From the NCBI RefSeq assembly GCF_030538595.1, contig NZ_JAUNTS010000002.1:214353-278352 (forward strand): 64,000 nt of DNA, read 5' to 3'. The DNA is from Kocuria sp. Lineage in GTDB: Bacteria; Actinomycetota; Actinomycetes; Actinomycetales; Micrococcaceae. The translations under genes and the position numbers were made by a program. Positions 1-8,482 of the stretch are shown here, piece after piece. The number at the start of each line of letters is the position of its first letter. Position 1 is the stretch's first letter. The notes beneath the pieces are model-generated. The model worked only from the letters and a program-made list of their open reading frames with translations. It searched no databases and had not been told where the DNA came from.

Positions 1-55
1 GAGTGTCCGAGTTTGGTCGTTTCTGACCCGTGGAAACGACCAAACTCGGACACTC
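1..55. terminator. Perfect inverted repeat with 23-bp arms, probable terminator
   Basis: Arms 1-23 and 33-55 are exact reverse complements around a 9-base loop. It lies 40 bases beyond the stop of the minus-strand isomerase gene, so it probably ends that transcript, and it may also serve a convergent gene outside the window. No T-run follows on either side. The same design recurs at other gene ends in this window. Confidence 0.6.
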
Positions 56-95
56 GGCAGTCGTATGGTGGGGGATGCGGGTGGGGGTGGAGGGG

Positions 96-371
96 TTAGA
101 TGGCGTTGGGGTGGGGGGCCAGGGCTGTGGTTTCGATCGTCATGTACGGGAACATGGGGAATCCTGAGAGGATTTCGTGCAAGCGCTGGTTGGATTCCAC
201 CTCAAAGATGGACACGTTGGCGTACTTGCCCACCACGCGGTAGATGGCCTCAAACTCCCCGGAGCGTTGCAGTGCTTGGGAGTACTCCTTCTCCTCGGCC
301 TGTTTCTGGGCCACTTCCTCCGGTGACATGGACTCGGGGAATTGGACCTGCATGTGGCACAAAAACTTCAT
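96..371 (-). CDS. Muconolactone delta-isomerase-like protein
   Basis: A 91-residue cytosolic protein matching the muconolactone isomerase family (about 90-96 aa), which acts in the catechol branch of the beta-ketoadipate pathway. Family-typical blocks are the N-terminal MKFLCHMQV, the middle LQRSGEFEAIYRVVGKYANV, and the C-terminal FPYMTIETTALAPHP. I chose ATG 371 because a GAGGAG Shine-Dalgarno sits just upstream and the length then fits; the longer open frame upstream is proline/histidine-rich and not conserved-looking. No other catechol-pathway gene is visible nearby, so its substrate may be something else. The aromatic-acid-type MFS transporter at 3.6-4.9 kb is the only possible functional link. 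The family call is firm; the role is inferred. Confidence 0.82.
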   Translation of the reverse strand: MKFLCHMQVQFPESMSPEEVAQKQAEEKEYSQALQRSGEFEAIYRVVGKYANVSIFEVESNQRLHEILSGFPMFPYMTIETTALAPHPNAI

Positions 372-480
372 GGTGCTCTTCTCCTCACATCCCACTCCGC
401 CGAAAACATGGTTTCTCCCAATTTCAGGGCCTAAATCTTCCACAAACCATGATCTCGGCGGAGGGGAGGGGTGGTGGTGG

Positions 481-1431
481 TTAGTTGCGGATGCTTCCTG
501 GGTCGTCCAGGTTGGTGGCGTTGAAGGTGTCGCACTGACCAATGTTGCCGGAGTTGTAACCAGCCATGAACCACGCAACGCGCTGATCTGAGGTTCCGTG
601 CGTGAAAGCCTCCGGGTTCACGCGGCCAGAGGTGGTCTGCTGGATGTTGTCATCACCGATGGCAGCGGCCGTGGACAGTGCCGAACGGAGATCACCCTCC
701 GTAATGTCTTCGAGCTGAACGGCCCCGGTGAAGTCGTCACTGGAGGCACGGTTCGCCCACAAGCCCGCGTAGCAGTCGGCTTGCAACTCCACACGCACTG
801 CCCCAGAATCCGCACCTTGACGGGAGCTGGCAGCCGACCCCAAATAGCCCAGCTGGTATTGAATGTGATGGCCGAATTCGTGCGCCACCACATACTCCTC
901 AGCCAACGGACCGCCTTGGGCGCCAAAATCCGTCTGCAGGGTGCTGAAGAAGGAATCGTCCAGGTACACCGTTTGATTGGACGGGCAGTAGAACGGCCCG
1001 GTGGCCGACGACGCCGTCCCACACGGCGAATACTCCGAACCAGAGAACAGCACCAACCCCGGCATGTTGTACTGCACGCCGGTGGACTGCGGTAAGTACG
1101 TGGACCACATGGCGTCCAGGCTGTTGGCGGTGGCCACCACTCGGCAGTCGGTGTACTGGTTGGCATCTGCACCGGTTTGGCACTTTTCGGCCAGTTCGTC
1201 CTGAGCCTGGGCGGAATTGCCTGAACCGGTGGAGTACTCGGAGTAGCTGCCTTGATTCAGCGCATTGTCCAAACCACCCAGCATGGGCTGACCGAAAATC
1301 AGCCCCAGCACAATGGTCAACAGCAATCCGCCCAGACCACCACCCACCGCCACACCGCGCCCGGCGCCACCGCCACGACCACCTGTTTGCACGCGGGAGG
1401 TGTCCAGCCGCGACCCCTGATTGAAGCTCAT
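481..1431 (-). CDS. YpfJ-family neutral zinc metallopeptidase
   Basis: A 316-residue membrane-anchored putative zinc protease (Pfam Zn_peptidase, PF04228). The N-terminus is glycine-rich (residues 17-34), followed by one transmembrane helix (about 33-50) and an extracytoplasmic domain. HEFGHHIQ at 184-191 supplies two His ligands and the catalytic Glu. VELQADCYAG near 214-223 is the family's second conserved block and probably supplies the third ligand. Four to five Cys in the outer domain may form disulfides. The start ATG has an AGGATG Shine-Dalgarno. It begins 9 bases after the bioN stop, so it is probably cotranscribed with the biotin transporter, although nothing links the functions. The substrate is unknown for the family. 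Confidence 0.9.
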   Translation of the reverse strand: MSFNQGSRLDTSRVQTGGRGGGAGRGVAVGGGLGGLLLTIVLGLIFGQPMLGGLDNALNQGSYSEYSTGSGNSAQAQDELAEKCQTGADANQYTDCRVVATANSLDAMWSTYLPQSTGVQYNMPGLVLFSGSEYSPCGTASSATGPFYCPSNQTVYLDDSFFSTLQTDFGAQGGPLAEEYVVAHEFGHHIQYQLGYLGSAASSRQGADSGAVRVELQADCYAGLWANRASSDDFTGAVQLEDITEGDLRSALSTAAAIGDDNIQQTTSGRVNPEAFTHGTSDQRVAWFMAGYNSGNIGQCDTFNATNLDDPGSIRN

Positions 1432-1440
1432 ACGGGCATC

Positions 1441-2112
1441 CTAATGTGACGCACGCGGATTCCCCGGGCGCGGCTCCTCCAACCCCCGCGCCACCAGGGC
1501 CTCACCGGTCCGCTGGGCGTGAGCGACGGCGGAGATCACCGCTGGCGTGGCCAACCTCACCGGCCCCAGGCGTAAACCGCGTGCCGCACCGGCTTGCCGC
1601 ACATCGTGGACAACGCCCAGAAGATAGGGGATGGCGCGCAGCATGATCTGTATGGCAAGACCCACCCGCTCCGGATTCACCCCCACAACGCGCAGCGGAG
1701 AGATCATGCGGACCAGTCCGTCCAGGAGAACGGCCTGGGGGGTGGTTTCCAGGAGGATGCGCGTGGCAAACATGGCTGCAAGGACGGTGAGCAACACCGC
1801 GGATCCCCGTTGGGGTGTCCCCACCAGCACGTGGTAACCGGCCAACAGCACAAAGATCGGTAGTGCTGGGCGCACTGTTGACCACCAACTGGCCCAGCCC
1901 AGCCCCCCGGTGGCTCCAAGCGCCATCAGCAGCCCAACACAGCACAGCGGAACCACCCACGGTTCGTGCAACGCGGGAATCCACCGCTGCCAGGGCAGAG
2001 CCAGACTGACCGCCAGGAACAGCAGCGCCAAGCCTTTGACACCCACGGGGAGGCGGTGCAGCCAGTTCTTTCGTGGCCGATACGTGCCAAAAAGTTCCCT
2101 CCGCCCGCTCAT
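1441..2112 (-). CDS. bioN: Biotin ECF transporter transmembrane subunit BioN (EcfT)
   Basis: A 223-residue membrane protein of the EcfT/CbiQ family. It couples ATP hydrolysis by BioM to biotin uptake through BioY. Hydrophobic segments lie near residues 27-45, 53-72, 82-97 and 104-120. The C-terminal cytosolic part carries the two Ala-Arg-Gly coupling motifs of EcfT, in GAARGLRLG and ALVARGLEEP. Its ATG overlaps the bioM stop by four bases (ATGA), indicating translational coupling. Assignment to biotin rests on the adjacent BioY; EcfT sequence alone does not give the substrate. Confidence 0.88.
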   Translation of the reverse strand: MSGRRELFGTYRPRKNWLHRLPVGVKGLALLFLAVSLALPWQRWIPALHEPWVVPLCCVGLLMALGATGGLGWASWWSTVRPALPIFVLLAGYHVLVGTPQRGSAVLLTVLAAMFATRILLETTPQAVLLDGLVRMISPLRVVGVNPERVGLAIQIMLRAIPYLLGVVHDVRQAGAARGLRLGPVRLATPAVISAVAHAQRTGEALVARGLEEPRPGNPRASH

Positions 2113-2900
2113 CCGATCTGCTCCCCGGGAAATCCGTCAATGCACCAGCGCAGGTACTGATCCACCAGCTCGGGGCCACCGTGAGCATGAACCCGGCCTT
2201 GATGGATCACCACCACCTGCTGGGCCGTTGCAGCCAGTTCCAGATCATGGGTGGCGTACACCAGTTGCTGCGGTAACTCACGCAACCGATCCATCAGCCG
2301 CGCTCTGTTGCGCAAATCCAGCAACGTGGTGGGCTCGTCAAGGACCACGACGGACGGGTCCACAGCCAGCACCGACGTCAAAGCCGCCAGCTGGCGTTGC
2401 CCCCCGGAGAGGTCATACACCGACTGATGGACGTGCGCCGCCAAGCCGGCCTCCGCCAGTAGGGCCAGGGCGCGGGATCGTCGTCGTTGTGGATCGGGGT
2501 GCGTGGTGCGCAGGGACAGTTCCACGTCCTCCAGCGCCGTGGGCATCAGCAGCTGTGCCGTGGGATCGGTGAACACGAATCCCACGGTGCGCCGTGCAAG
2601 GGAGCGGTGCGCGACGACGTCGACCCCGTGAACTGTCACGGACCCCTCACTGGGGGAGACCAGGCCGTTGAGCAGACGAAGAACTGTGGATTTGCCGGAG
2701 CCATTCAGCCCCAGAATTGCCGTACGCGACTGATCGAGGTGGAAGGTGATTCCGTCCAGAATGCTGATGTCTTGGTTGTCACCGGGTGCGGGGGGAAGCC
2801 GTACCGTCACATTCAGTAGTGAGATCCCGCGGGAGGAGTCCGGGGTGGGCTGTTCACCGTCCGAAGGCCTCTCCGCGCGGGATCGACGACCAAAAATCAA
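2109..2900 (-). CDS. bioM: Biotin ECF transporter ATPase BioM
   Basis: ABC ATPase of the EcfA type, energising the BioY/BioN pair. The Walker A is GLNGSGKST, the Q-loop region reads FVFTDPTAQLLMP, the signature is LSGGQRQLAALTSVLAVDPS, and Walker B with D-loop is VVVLDEPTTLLDL. An H-loop His follows in YATHDLE. The frame is open to an ATG at 2966, but that start overlaps bioY by 70 bases and its first residues are low-complexity R/S/G. I prefer TTG 2900, which overlaps the bioY stop as TTGA, the coupling style used throughout this window. Even from TTG, about 30 residues precede the ABC fold, so the exact start is uncertain. Confidence 0.88.
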   Translation of the reverse strand: MIFGRRSRAERPSDGEQPTPDSSRGISLLNVTVRLPPAPGDNQDISILDGITFHLDQSRTAILGLNGSGKSTVLRLLNGLVSPSEGSVTVHGVDVVAHRSLARRTVGFVFTDPTAQLLMPTALEDVELSLRTTHPDPQRRRSRALALLAEAGLAAHVHQSVYDLSGGQRQLAALTSVLAVDPSVVVLDEPTTLLDLRNRARLMDRLRELPQQLVYATHDLELAATAQQVVVIHQGRVHAHGGPELVDQYLRWCIDGFPGEQIG

Positions 2901-3541
2901 CGAGCGCCCGCCAGCCGAGGAAAGGCGCGGTGCACGGCTGCGGCCACCAGCGCTGCTGCCGCGCATTTGATGAGGTCACCGGGCCAATAAATGAGATCTG
3001 CCAGGAAGGCGTCCCGCAGCGAGATCCCACCGTTGATGGACATGCCGGGGATACCCGTGAGCCGCGCAACAACAAAACCACCCAGGACAGCCGCACCGAA
3101 CAGGCCCAGCACCCGCCCCCGATTGGTGCGAACACGGCGCAGGACGGCGTATGCCAGCAGGCCGGTGCACAGTCCCGCAATTGCAAAGCCCAAAATGTAC
3201 CCGGCGGAGGGACCGGCCAGAAGTCCCGGTCCACCGCGGAAACCGGAGAAAATGGGCAATCCGGCAAGACCCACCACCACGTAGAGCAGCACGGCAAGCC
3301 CTCCGCGACGTCCCCCCAGCACCAGGCCGGTCAGGTAGACGGCCAAGGTCTGCAGGGTGATCGGCACCGCCAGCGGGCCGACTGGAATGGCGGGCATCAC
3401 GGACAGGACGGCGCAAAACGCGGCAAACACACCGATCAGGGCCAGATCTGTCCCCGCTGAACGTTGTGGGGCGGTGCCGAGTCCGCGGGTATCGCGGGAG
3501 GCCGTGGAGGTGGAGGCAGGTGTGGTGCGGGATGAACTCAT
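2897..3541 (-). CDS. bioY: Biotin ECF transporter substrate-binding subunit BioY
   Basis: A 214-residue integral membrane S-component that binds biotin. Family marks are VPITLQTLAVYLTGLVLGGR (about 68-87), GLAGLPIF with the following G-rich loop GGPGLLAGPSAGYILGF, and the C-terminal DLIYWPGDLIKC. About six hydrophobic helices are visible after a polar 35-residue N-terminus. It is the first gene of the bioY-bioM-bioN run and is probably followed in the transcript by the zinc peptidase gene. A BioQ-like operator and a -10-like TAAGAT lie immediately upstream, suggesting a leaderless or nearly leaderless message repressed when biotin is plentiful. Confidence 0.93.
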   Translation of the reverse strand: MSSSRTTPASTSTASRDTRGLGTAPQRSAGTDLALIGVFAAFCAVLSVMPAIPVGPLAVPITLQTLAVYLTGLVLGGRRGGLAVLLYVVVGLAGLPIFSGFRGGPGLLAGPSAGYILGFAIAGLCTGLLAYAVLRRVRTNRGRVLGLFGAAVLGGFVVARLTGIPGMSINGGISLRDAFLADLIYWPGDLIKCAAAALVAAAVHRAFPRLAGAR

Positions 3542-3551
3542 GAGAGCATCT

Positions 3552-3564
3552 TAAACACTGTTCA
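3552..3564 (-). promoter_or_regulatory. BioQ-like operator before bioY
   Basis: The minus strand reads TGAACAGTGTTTA, close to the TGAAC-N3-GTTAC box known for the actinobacterial TetR-type repressor BioQ. It ends 10 bases before the bioY ATG. It overlaps TAAGAT, which resembles a -10 element about six bases from the ATG; a transcript starting there would begin at or next to the start codon. The match is by eye to a remembered consensus, and no bioQ gene is in the window. Confidence 0.5.
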
Positions 3565-3568
3565 AGTT

Positions 3569-4924
3569 TCAGTGAGAATCGGCTGTTTCAACACCTTGAC
3601 GGCGGACCACCTGCAGCCGGGACAGCGCCACAGCGGCCAGCAGCACCACCACAGCCACCGCCACGTACAGGAAAACCGGAGACCAGCCGCCATCCAGCAG
3701 AAACCCCACGGTCAGGGGAGCCAGAATGGCACCGAACCGGCCCACTCCAATGCCCCATCCCACGCCCGTGGCGCGTAGGGCGGGTTCGTACGTCATGGGG
3801 GAGAGGGTGTACATCCCGGCAATACACCCGTTGACCAGCATTCCAACCAGGATGCCGCTGGTGAAGGCGACGGCGGGGACGGACGTGGTGGTGATGAATA
3901 GAACCAGCGTGATGGATTGCAGGATGATGAACACCATCAGGACAGATTTTTCGCTCCACCGGGTGGTCAGCGCTCCGTACAGCAGCGCGCCGAAAGTACC
4001 GCCCAGCGTCAGCATGATTCCGCCCACAATGCCCTGCTGTTGGGTCATGCCGGATTCCACCAGCAGCGCGGGTGTCCAGGTGTTGGCAAAGTAGAAACCA
4101 AACATCACGATGAACCAGGAGGCCCACAGCAGCAGACTTTGCACCAGATACTTGCTGCTCAGAACGCCGGCGGGGTGCGGCTGTTCTGAGGGCTCGGCAC
4201 CGTCAGCGCCAGGGGCAGACCGGTCCTGGGGAGCCAGACTGGGAAGCTCAATGCCTTGCGAAATACCGAGCTTGCGGGCCACTTTGGCGGCCAATTCATC
4301 CGCACGCGGATTTCTGCGGGTTGCCAGGTAATCCACGGATTCCGGCAACAAAGCCCAGACCAATGCAATCACGACCACCGTGCAGATGGCGCCCACCAGG
4401 AAAACGGAGCGCCATCCGAACGTGGGAATCAGTTGCGCGGCACCTAAGCCACCCAGAGTGGCGCCCACGCCGTATCCGGCGGTGAAAATGCTGATGGATA
4501 TTCCACGGCGGGCGTTGTTGGCGTACTCACTCACAATCACTGCGGTGCAGGCCAAGATGCCCCCCACGCCGATCCCGGTGACCACGCGCCACAGGCCCAA
4601 CTCCCAATGCGAACTCACCGTGGAGGACAAGCCCATGCCCAGCCCGTTGATCACCAGGGAGATCAACAACAGCGGACGGCGCCCGAATCGGTCCGCCAGG
4701 GGGCCGATCACCAGCGAGCCCACCGCCATCCCCACCAGGCCGGCGCTGAGCAACACGCCCAGCTGCGACCCCATGAGGCCAAATTCTCGGGAAACTGCGG
4801 AGCCGGTGAAGGCCATGGAGAGGACGTCGTAACCATCCAGGGCATTGAGCAGACCACACAGCCCCACCACCAACCATTGGTAGGCAGACATGGGACGCTG
4901 GTCAATGGAGTCACGCAGGTTCAC
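3569..4924 (-). CDS. MFS transporter, aromatic acid:H+ symporter type
   Basis: A 451-residue, 12-helix permease. The first helix carries LNALDGYDVLSMAF, the DGYD mark of the aromatic acid:H+ symporter group (PcaK/MhpT-like). The loop 2-3 motif is GPLADRFGRRPLL, and the second half repeats the pattern as GALTTRWSEKSVL. A charged central loop (about residues 205-255) separates the two six-helix bundles. GTG 4924 has an AGGGA Shine-Dalgarno. It is divergent from a PadR-type regulator whose namesake controls phenolic-acid genes, so an aromatic or phenolic substrate under PadR control is a reasonable inference. The real substrate is not readable from sequence. Confidence 0.88.
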   Translation of the reverse strand: MNLRDSIDQRPMSAYQWLVVGLCGLLNALDGYDVLSMAFTGSAVSREFGLMGSQLGVLLSAGLVGMAVGSLVIGPLADRFGRRPLLLISLVINGLGMGLSSTVSSHWELGLWRVVTGIGVGGILACTAVIVSEYANNARRGISISIFTAGYGVGATLGGLGAAQLIPTFGWRSVFLVGAICTVVVIALVWALLPESVDYLATRRNPRADELAAKVARKLGISQGIELPSLAPQDRSAPGADGAEPSEQPHPAGVLSSKYLVQSLLLWASWFIVMFGFYFANTWTPALLVESGMTQQQGIVGGIMLTLGGTFGALLYGALTTRWSEKSVLMVFIILQSITLVLFITTTSVPAVAFTSGILVGMLVNGCIAGMYTLSPMTYEPALRATGVGWGIGVGRFGAILAPLTVGFLLDGGWSPVFLYVAVAVVVLLAAVALSRLQVVRRQGVETADSH

Positions 4925-5050
4925 GGCAATCCCTCACGGTTACAAGGCACAGGCGCCGCGAACCGCGGGCCATGGTGAGCGTAACCAAGAAGACCGCCGG
5001 ATGAGGTGAGCTTTGACCGGAAACGGCCACTTCCTACGCCAGAGAATGGT

Positions 5051-5074
5051 CACCTCCCTGTCAGAGTGGAGGTG
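5051..5074. promoter_or_regulatory. Inverted repeat in the MFS/PadR divergent region
   Basis: CACCTCC (5051-5057) and GGAGGTG (5068-5074) are inverted arms 10 bases apart, 23 bases before the padR-family start. PadR proteins bind palindromes in such divergent regions, so this is a candidate autoregulatory operator. It does not show the ATGT-N8-ACAT pattern known for classical PadR sites. Confidence 0.35.
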
Positions 5075-5097
5075 TCACTCGACGGAAAGGTATGCCC

Positions 5098-5676
5098 ATG
5101 AGCCTGCGAGCAGCACTGTTGGCCTTGATCTCTGCCGGCCCCATGACCGGTTACGACGTCGGCAAACGCTTTGCCGGTTCGGTGGGCAACGTCTGGTACG
5201 CCTCTGACTCCCAGATCTACCCGGAGCTGCGCAAAATGGAACGCGACGGCCTACTGGCCACCGAACAGGTGGCCTGGGGGACGTTGGGCACCACCAAAAC
5301 GCAGTACCAGGTCACGGATGCAGGGAGGCAGGAATTAGCCACCTGGGTTGGTAGCCCGCTGAGTTACCCCCTGGAGCGCGACCCCGTGCGCTTGCGCACC
5401 GCTTACCTGGAATGGACGGACGACGACGCCGCTTCCGGCCACTTCCGGGATCACATCCAGCACCATCAGGCGGTGGCCCAGCGTGCCCGGGATCAGATCA
5501 CGGCGTTGCAAGAACGCACGCACCCCACGCTGCGGCGTCGTTTGAAGGGGTACTCGGAGCAGGAGGCCAAGCGTGTGATCGAGTTCAAACTCATGGCTTA
5601 CCGGGGTGTGGTGGCGCGTGCGGAGGCGGAAATCGAGTGGGCGCAGCAGTGTTTGAGCACACTGCAATCCCTGTGA
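5098..5676 (+). CDS. PadR-family transcriptional regulator
   Basis: About 192 residues. The N-terminal winged helix starts MSLRAALLALISAGPMTGYD, the classic PadR opening, followed by SQIYPELRKMERDGLL (recognition helix region) and a wing ending KTQYQVTDAGRQEL. The C-terminal half is a helical dimerisation domain (Vir_C/PadR_C type) rich in Arg, Gln and Glu. An ATG at 5092 is also in frame, but the GGAAAGG Shine-Dalgarno almost touches it, so ATG 5098 with normal spacing is preferred. It is divergent from the MFS gene, its likely target. Confidence 0.9.
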   Translation: MSLRAALLALISAGPMTGYDVGKRFAGSVGNVWYASDSQIYPELRKMERDGLLATEQVAWGTLGTTKTQYQVTDAGRQELATWVGSPLSYPLERDPVRLRTAYLEWTDDDAASGHFRDHIQHHQAVAQRARDQITALQERTHPTLRRRLKGYSEQEAKRVIEFKLMAYRGVVARAEAEIEWAQQCLSTLQSL

Positions 5677-5749
5677 TGCACGGCTAGACTTGATCGGTCC
5701 TGCTGGCCGCAGCATCATGCGCGCCGTTCCCACGAAAGGCTGAACCCCG

Positions 5750-7348
5750 TTGATCACCGTGTCCAATTTGGAACTGCGTGCCGGTGCACGCCTATTGATG
5801 GATCAGGTGAATTTCCGGGTGCAGCGCGGGGACAAGATCGGCCTGGTGGGCCGAAATGGCGCGGGCAAGACCACCATGACCAAGGTGTTGGCCGGACAGA
5901 CGCTTCCTGCGGATGGCACAGTGACGCGCAGCGGCACCGTGGGGTACCTCCCGCAGGACCCCAAGGTGGATGACATGGAGCAGCTGGCCAGGGATCGCAT
6001 TTTCTCCGCGCGTGGCCTGGCGGAGGTGATTGCCCGGATGCGAGTGGCTGAGGAGGACATGGCCAATCCCAACGATGCCGTCCGGGAGAAGGCCATGAAG
6101 CGCTACGCCCGCCTGGAGGCGGAGTTCGTGGCCGGCGGCGGGTATGCAGCCGAGTCGGAGGCGGCCACCATCACCGCCAACCTGGACCTTCCCGAACGCG
6201 TGCTCAACCAGCCCCTCCGCACCCTGTCCGGTGGACAACGACGACGCGTTGAACTGGCCCGCATTCTGTTTGCCGATGCGGACACCATGCTCCTGGATGA
6301 GCCCACCAACCACTTGGACGCCGATTCCATCACCTGGCTGCGGGACTTCTTGAAGAACTACTCCGGTGGCCTGTTGGTGATTTCCCACGATGTTGAACTC
6401 ATGGAAATGGTGGTCAACAAAGTCTTTTACCTTGATGCCAACCGGGCCGTGGTGGACATCTACAACATGGACTGGAAGCACTACAAGCAACAGCGTGAGC
6501 AGGACGAACACCGCCGCAAGCGCGAATTTGCCAACGCGGAGAAGAAGGCCACCGCTTTGATGGCGCAGGCGGAGAAGATGCGTGCCAAGGCCACCAAGGC
6601 CGTGGCGGCCCAGCAGATGATCAAGCGCGCTGAGCGCCTGATGGCCGGCGTGGAAGGGGAGCGGGTGGCGGACAAGGTAGCCGCCATCCGGTTCCCGGCA
6701 CCTGCCGCCTGCGGCAAAACACCGCTGCGAGGTCAGGGCTTGTCCAAGGCTTACGGTTCACTGGAAATCTTCACGGACGTGGACTTGGCCATTGACCGTG
6801 GCTCGCGGGTGGTGATCCTGGGGCTCAACGGTGCCGGCAAGACCACGTTGTTGCGCATGTTGGCCGGGGTGACTCACCCGGATGCTGGTGTGATTGAGGC
6901 AGGTCACGGCTTGAAGCTCGGCTACTTTGCCCAGGAGCACGACACCCTGGACACCGACCGCACGGTCCTGCAGAACATGAAAACTGCCGCTCCTGAATTG
7001 GCAGACACACAGGCCCGGACCATTTTGGGGTCTTTCCTTTTCCAGGGCGACGACGTCGACAAACCCGCCGGAGTCCTCTCCGGTGGCGAAAAAACCCGTT
7101 TGGCGTTGGCCACGCTGGTGGCATCTTCGGCCAACGTGTTGCTGCTGGATGAGCCCACCAACAACTTGGACCCAGCCTCACGTGAGGAAATTCTGGCGGC
7201 GCTGCGCAATTACCAGGGTGCCGTGGTTCTGGTGTCCCACGATGAAGGCGCGGTGGAGGCACTGGACCCCGAACGTGTGGTCATGCTCCCCGATGGCATT
7301 GAGGATCTGTGGTCCAAGGAGTATCAGGACCTCATTTCACTGGCCTGA
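5750..7348 (+). CDS. ABC-F family ATPase
   Basis: A 532-residue soluble protein with two ABC domains and no membrane helices, as in the ABC-F group that acts on ribosomes (EttA/Uup/antibiotic-protection types). The first domain has GRNGAGKTT, LSGGQRRRVELARIL and MLLDEPTNHLD. The second has GLNGAGKTT, LSGGEKTRLALATL and LLLDEPTNNLD. A charged helical linker rich in Lys/Arg/Glu (about residues 245-305) separates them, with a KATKAVAAQQM stretch. The start is TTG 5750, preceded by GAAAGG. Which ABC-F class it belongs to cannot be settled by eye. Its end overlaps the convergent next gene by 12 bases. Confidence 0.92.
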   Translation: MITVSNLELRAGARLLMDQVNFRVQRGDKIGLVGRNGAGKTTMTKVLAGQTLPADGTVTRSGTVGYLPQDPKVDDMEQLARDRIFSARGLAEVIARMRVAEEDMANPNDAVREKAMKRYARLEAEFVAGGGYAAESEAATITANLDLPERVLNQPLRTLSGGQRRRVELARILFADADTMLLDEPTNHLDADSITWLRDFLKNYSGGLLVISHDVELMEMVVNKVFYLDANRAVVDIYNMDWKHYKQQREQDEHRRKREFANAEKKATALMAQAEKMRAKATKAVAAQQMIKRAERLMAGVEGERVADKVAAIRFPAPAACGKTPLRGQGLSKAYGSLEIFTDVDLAIDRGSRVVILGLNGAGKTTLLRMLAGVTHPDAGVIEAGHGLKLGYFAQEHDTLDTDRTVLQNMKTAAPELADTQARTILGSFLFQGDDVDKPAGVLSGGEKTRLALATLVASSANVLLLDEPTNNLDPASREEILAALRNYQGAVVLVSHDEGAVEALDPERVVMLPDGIEDLWSKEYQDLISLA

Positions 7349-8482
7349 GGAGCGAATCAGCACGCCGCGTTCCACCAGATGATCGACGGCGGTGCGCACC
7401 ACCTGTTCAGCGTCTTCCGGGGCATGAGGTTGCTGGACCATCTGTGCCACCAGAGCGTCCAGCGGCATGGGTACGACCAGTGTTTCCCAAATGACGGGGC
7501 CCAGTCCCTGGAGCAGCATGAAGCTGGTTCCTGACAGGACTGCCAGGCAATGGTTGGGGAGTAGTAGGGCGTCGTCGGCGGGTGCGCGGCGAATAACGCT
7601 TTGCGCCAGGTCCGCGGAGTCGGCGGGCTGCTGTGCGGATTCATCTGAGGTCGGCAGGTTCACGGCCGCCCAGTTGGGAGTGTGCGCCTGCGGTGGTGCT
7701 GCCAGGAGGTTCTTCAGCAGAGGTCCCACGGTTTCAATTTCGCGGTAGCGCAGGATGTGGCAACCTCCCACCTGATCTAGCACACGGGCCAAGTCCAGCA
7801 GCCCACGATCCAGAGCGGCCAAGGAGGAAGACTGGGGGAGTAGGTGTCCCAGGGCATCCGCCAGGGGGAGGCGTTCCAGGTGTGGGTGATCGTGATGGTC
7901 AGGGTCCCGAGCCAGGATCACCACGGCACCCAAGTACGGCTGCATCGGGGTGGACAGCAGGCCGAGCTCGTCCGGGGAGAACAACGCCTTGGGACGCTGG
8001 CCTGAAGGTCCCAAGACGGACAGGGGCTTGGGGAACGGCGTGATGGCCAGCGTCTGCGGGTCAATGATCACGGTTTCATCCGTGACATATCCGAACTGCT
8101 GACCCAATGTAGCCACCGCGGTGGTTTTACCTGTACCGCTGGGTGCCACCAACGCCACGGTTCGGTGGGTGACCGGATCACTGAGCCCGGCGGCGTGGAA
8201 CATGATTTTGTGGCCGATTCCTGCGTCAATAGCCGCAGACGTCACGGCACCGACTTCCGAGTCTGAACGCCCGGGTCGTGGTTGACCGGAAGCGTCCACC
8301 AGGTCGCCACATGTGGAAGCGCCGCTGGTGACGTGGGTCGGTCCCCTTGAGGGGGCGAGATCATGAGGTGTGACCACACAGCGGTTCCATGCTGAGGCAG
8401 CTTCTCTGAGTGCGTCTCGATCCTGCAGCGTCAGGAGGTAGCGCCCAGCACCAGCGGAGATCTCCAGGGTTTTCTGGGCCAT
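7337..8482 (-). CDS. HPr-kinase-like P-loop protein with PqqD-like C-terminus
   Basis: A 381-residue cytosolic protein. The centre has APSGTGKTT (113-121) in the context VALVAPSGTGKTTAVATL, then YVTDETVIIDP (132-142), resembling the P-loop and following acidic motif of HPr-kinase-C-like proteins. The C-terminal ~70 residues (SGTSFMLLQGLGPVIWETL to HLVERGVLI) look like a PqqD/winged-helix domain. HPr-kinase-like/PqqD-like pairs occur beside peptide-modification genes, but no maturase is visible here. It is convergent with the ABC-F gene and divergent from a secreted protein gene. The function is unknown; the P-loop is clear and the HprK relationship is inferred. Confidence 0.72.
   Translation of the reverse strand: MAQKTLEISAGAGRYLLTLQDRDALREAASAWNRCVVTPHDLAPSRGPTHVTSGASTCGDLVDASGQPRPGRSDSEVGAVTSAAIDAGIGHKIMFHAAGLSDPVTHRTVALVAPSGTGKTTAVATLGQQFGYVTDETVIIDPQTLAITPFPKPLSVLGPSGQRPKALFSPDELGLLSTPMQPYLGAVVILARDPDHHDHPHLERLPLADALGHLLPQSSSLAALDRGLLDLARVLDQVGGCHILRYREIETVGPLLKNLLAAPPQAHTPNWAAVNLPTSDESAQQPADSADLAQSVIRRAPADDALLLPNHCLAVLSGTSFMLLQGLGPVIWETLVVPMPLDALVAQMVQQPHAPEDAEQVVRTAVDHLVERGVLIRSSGQ

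Noticed and set aside
403..455. Inverted CATGGTTT/AAACCATG pair between the isomerase and zinc peptidase genes.
   Set aside because: Only 8-bp arms with a long spacer; not clearly a terminator or operator.
598..1095. Long plus-strand open frame opposite the zinc metallopeptidase.
   Set aside because: It is a codon-bias shadow; the minus-strand frame carries the HEFGHHIQ zinc site.
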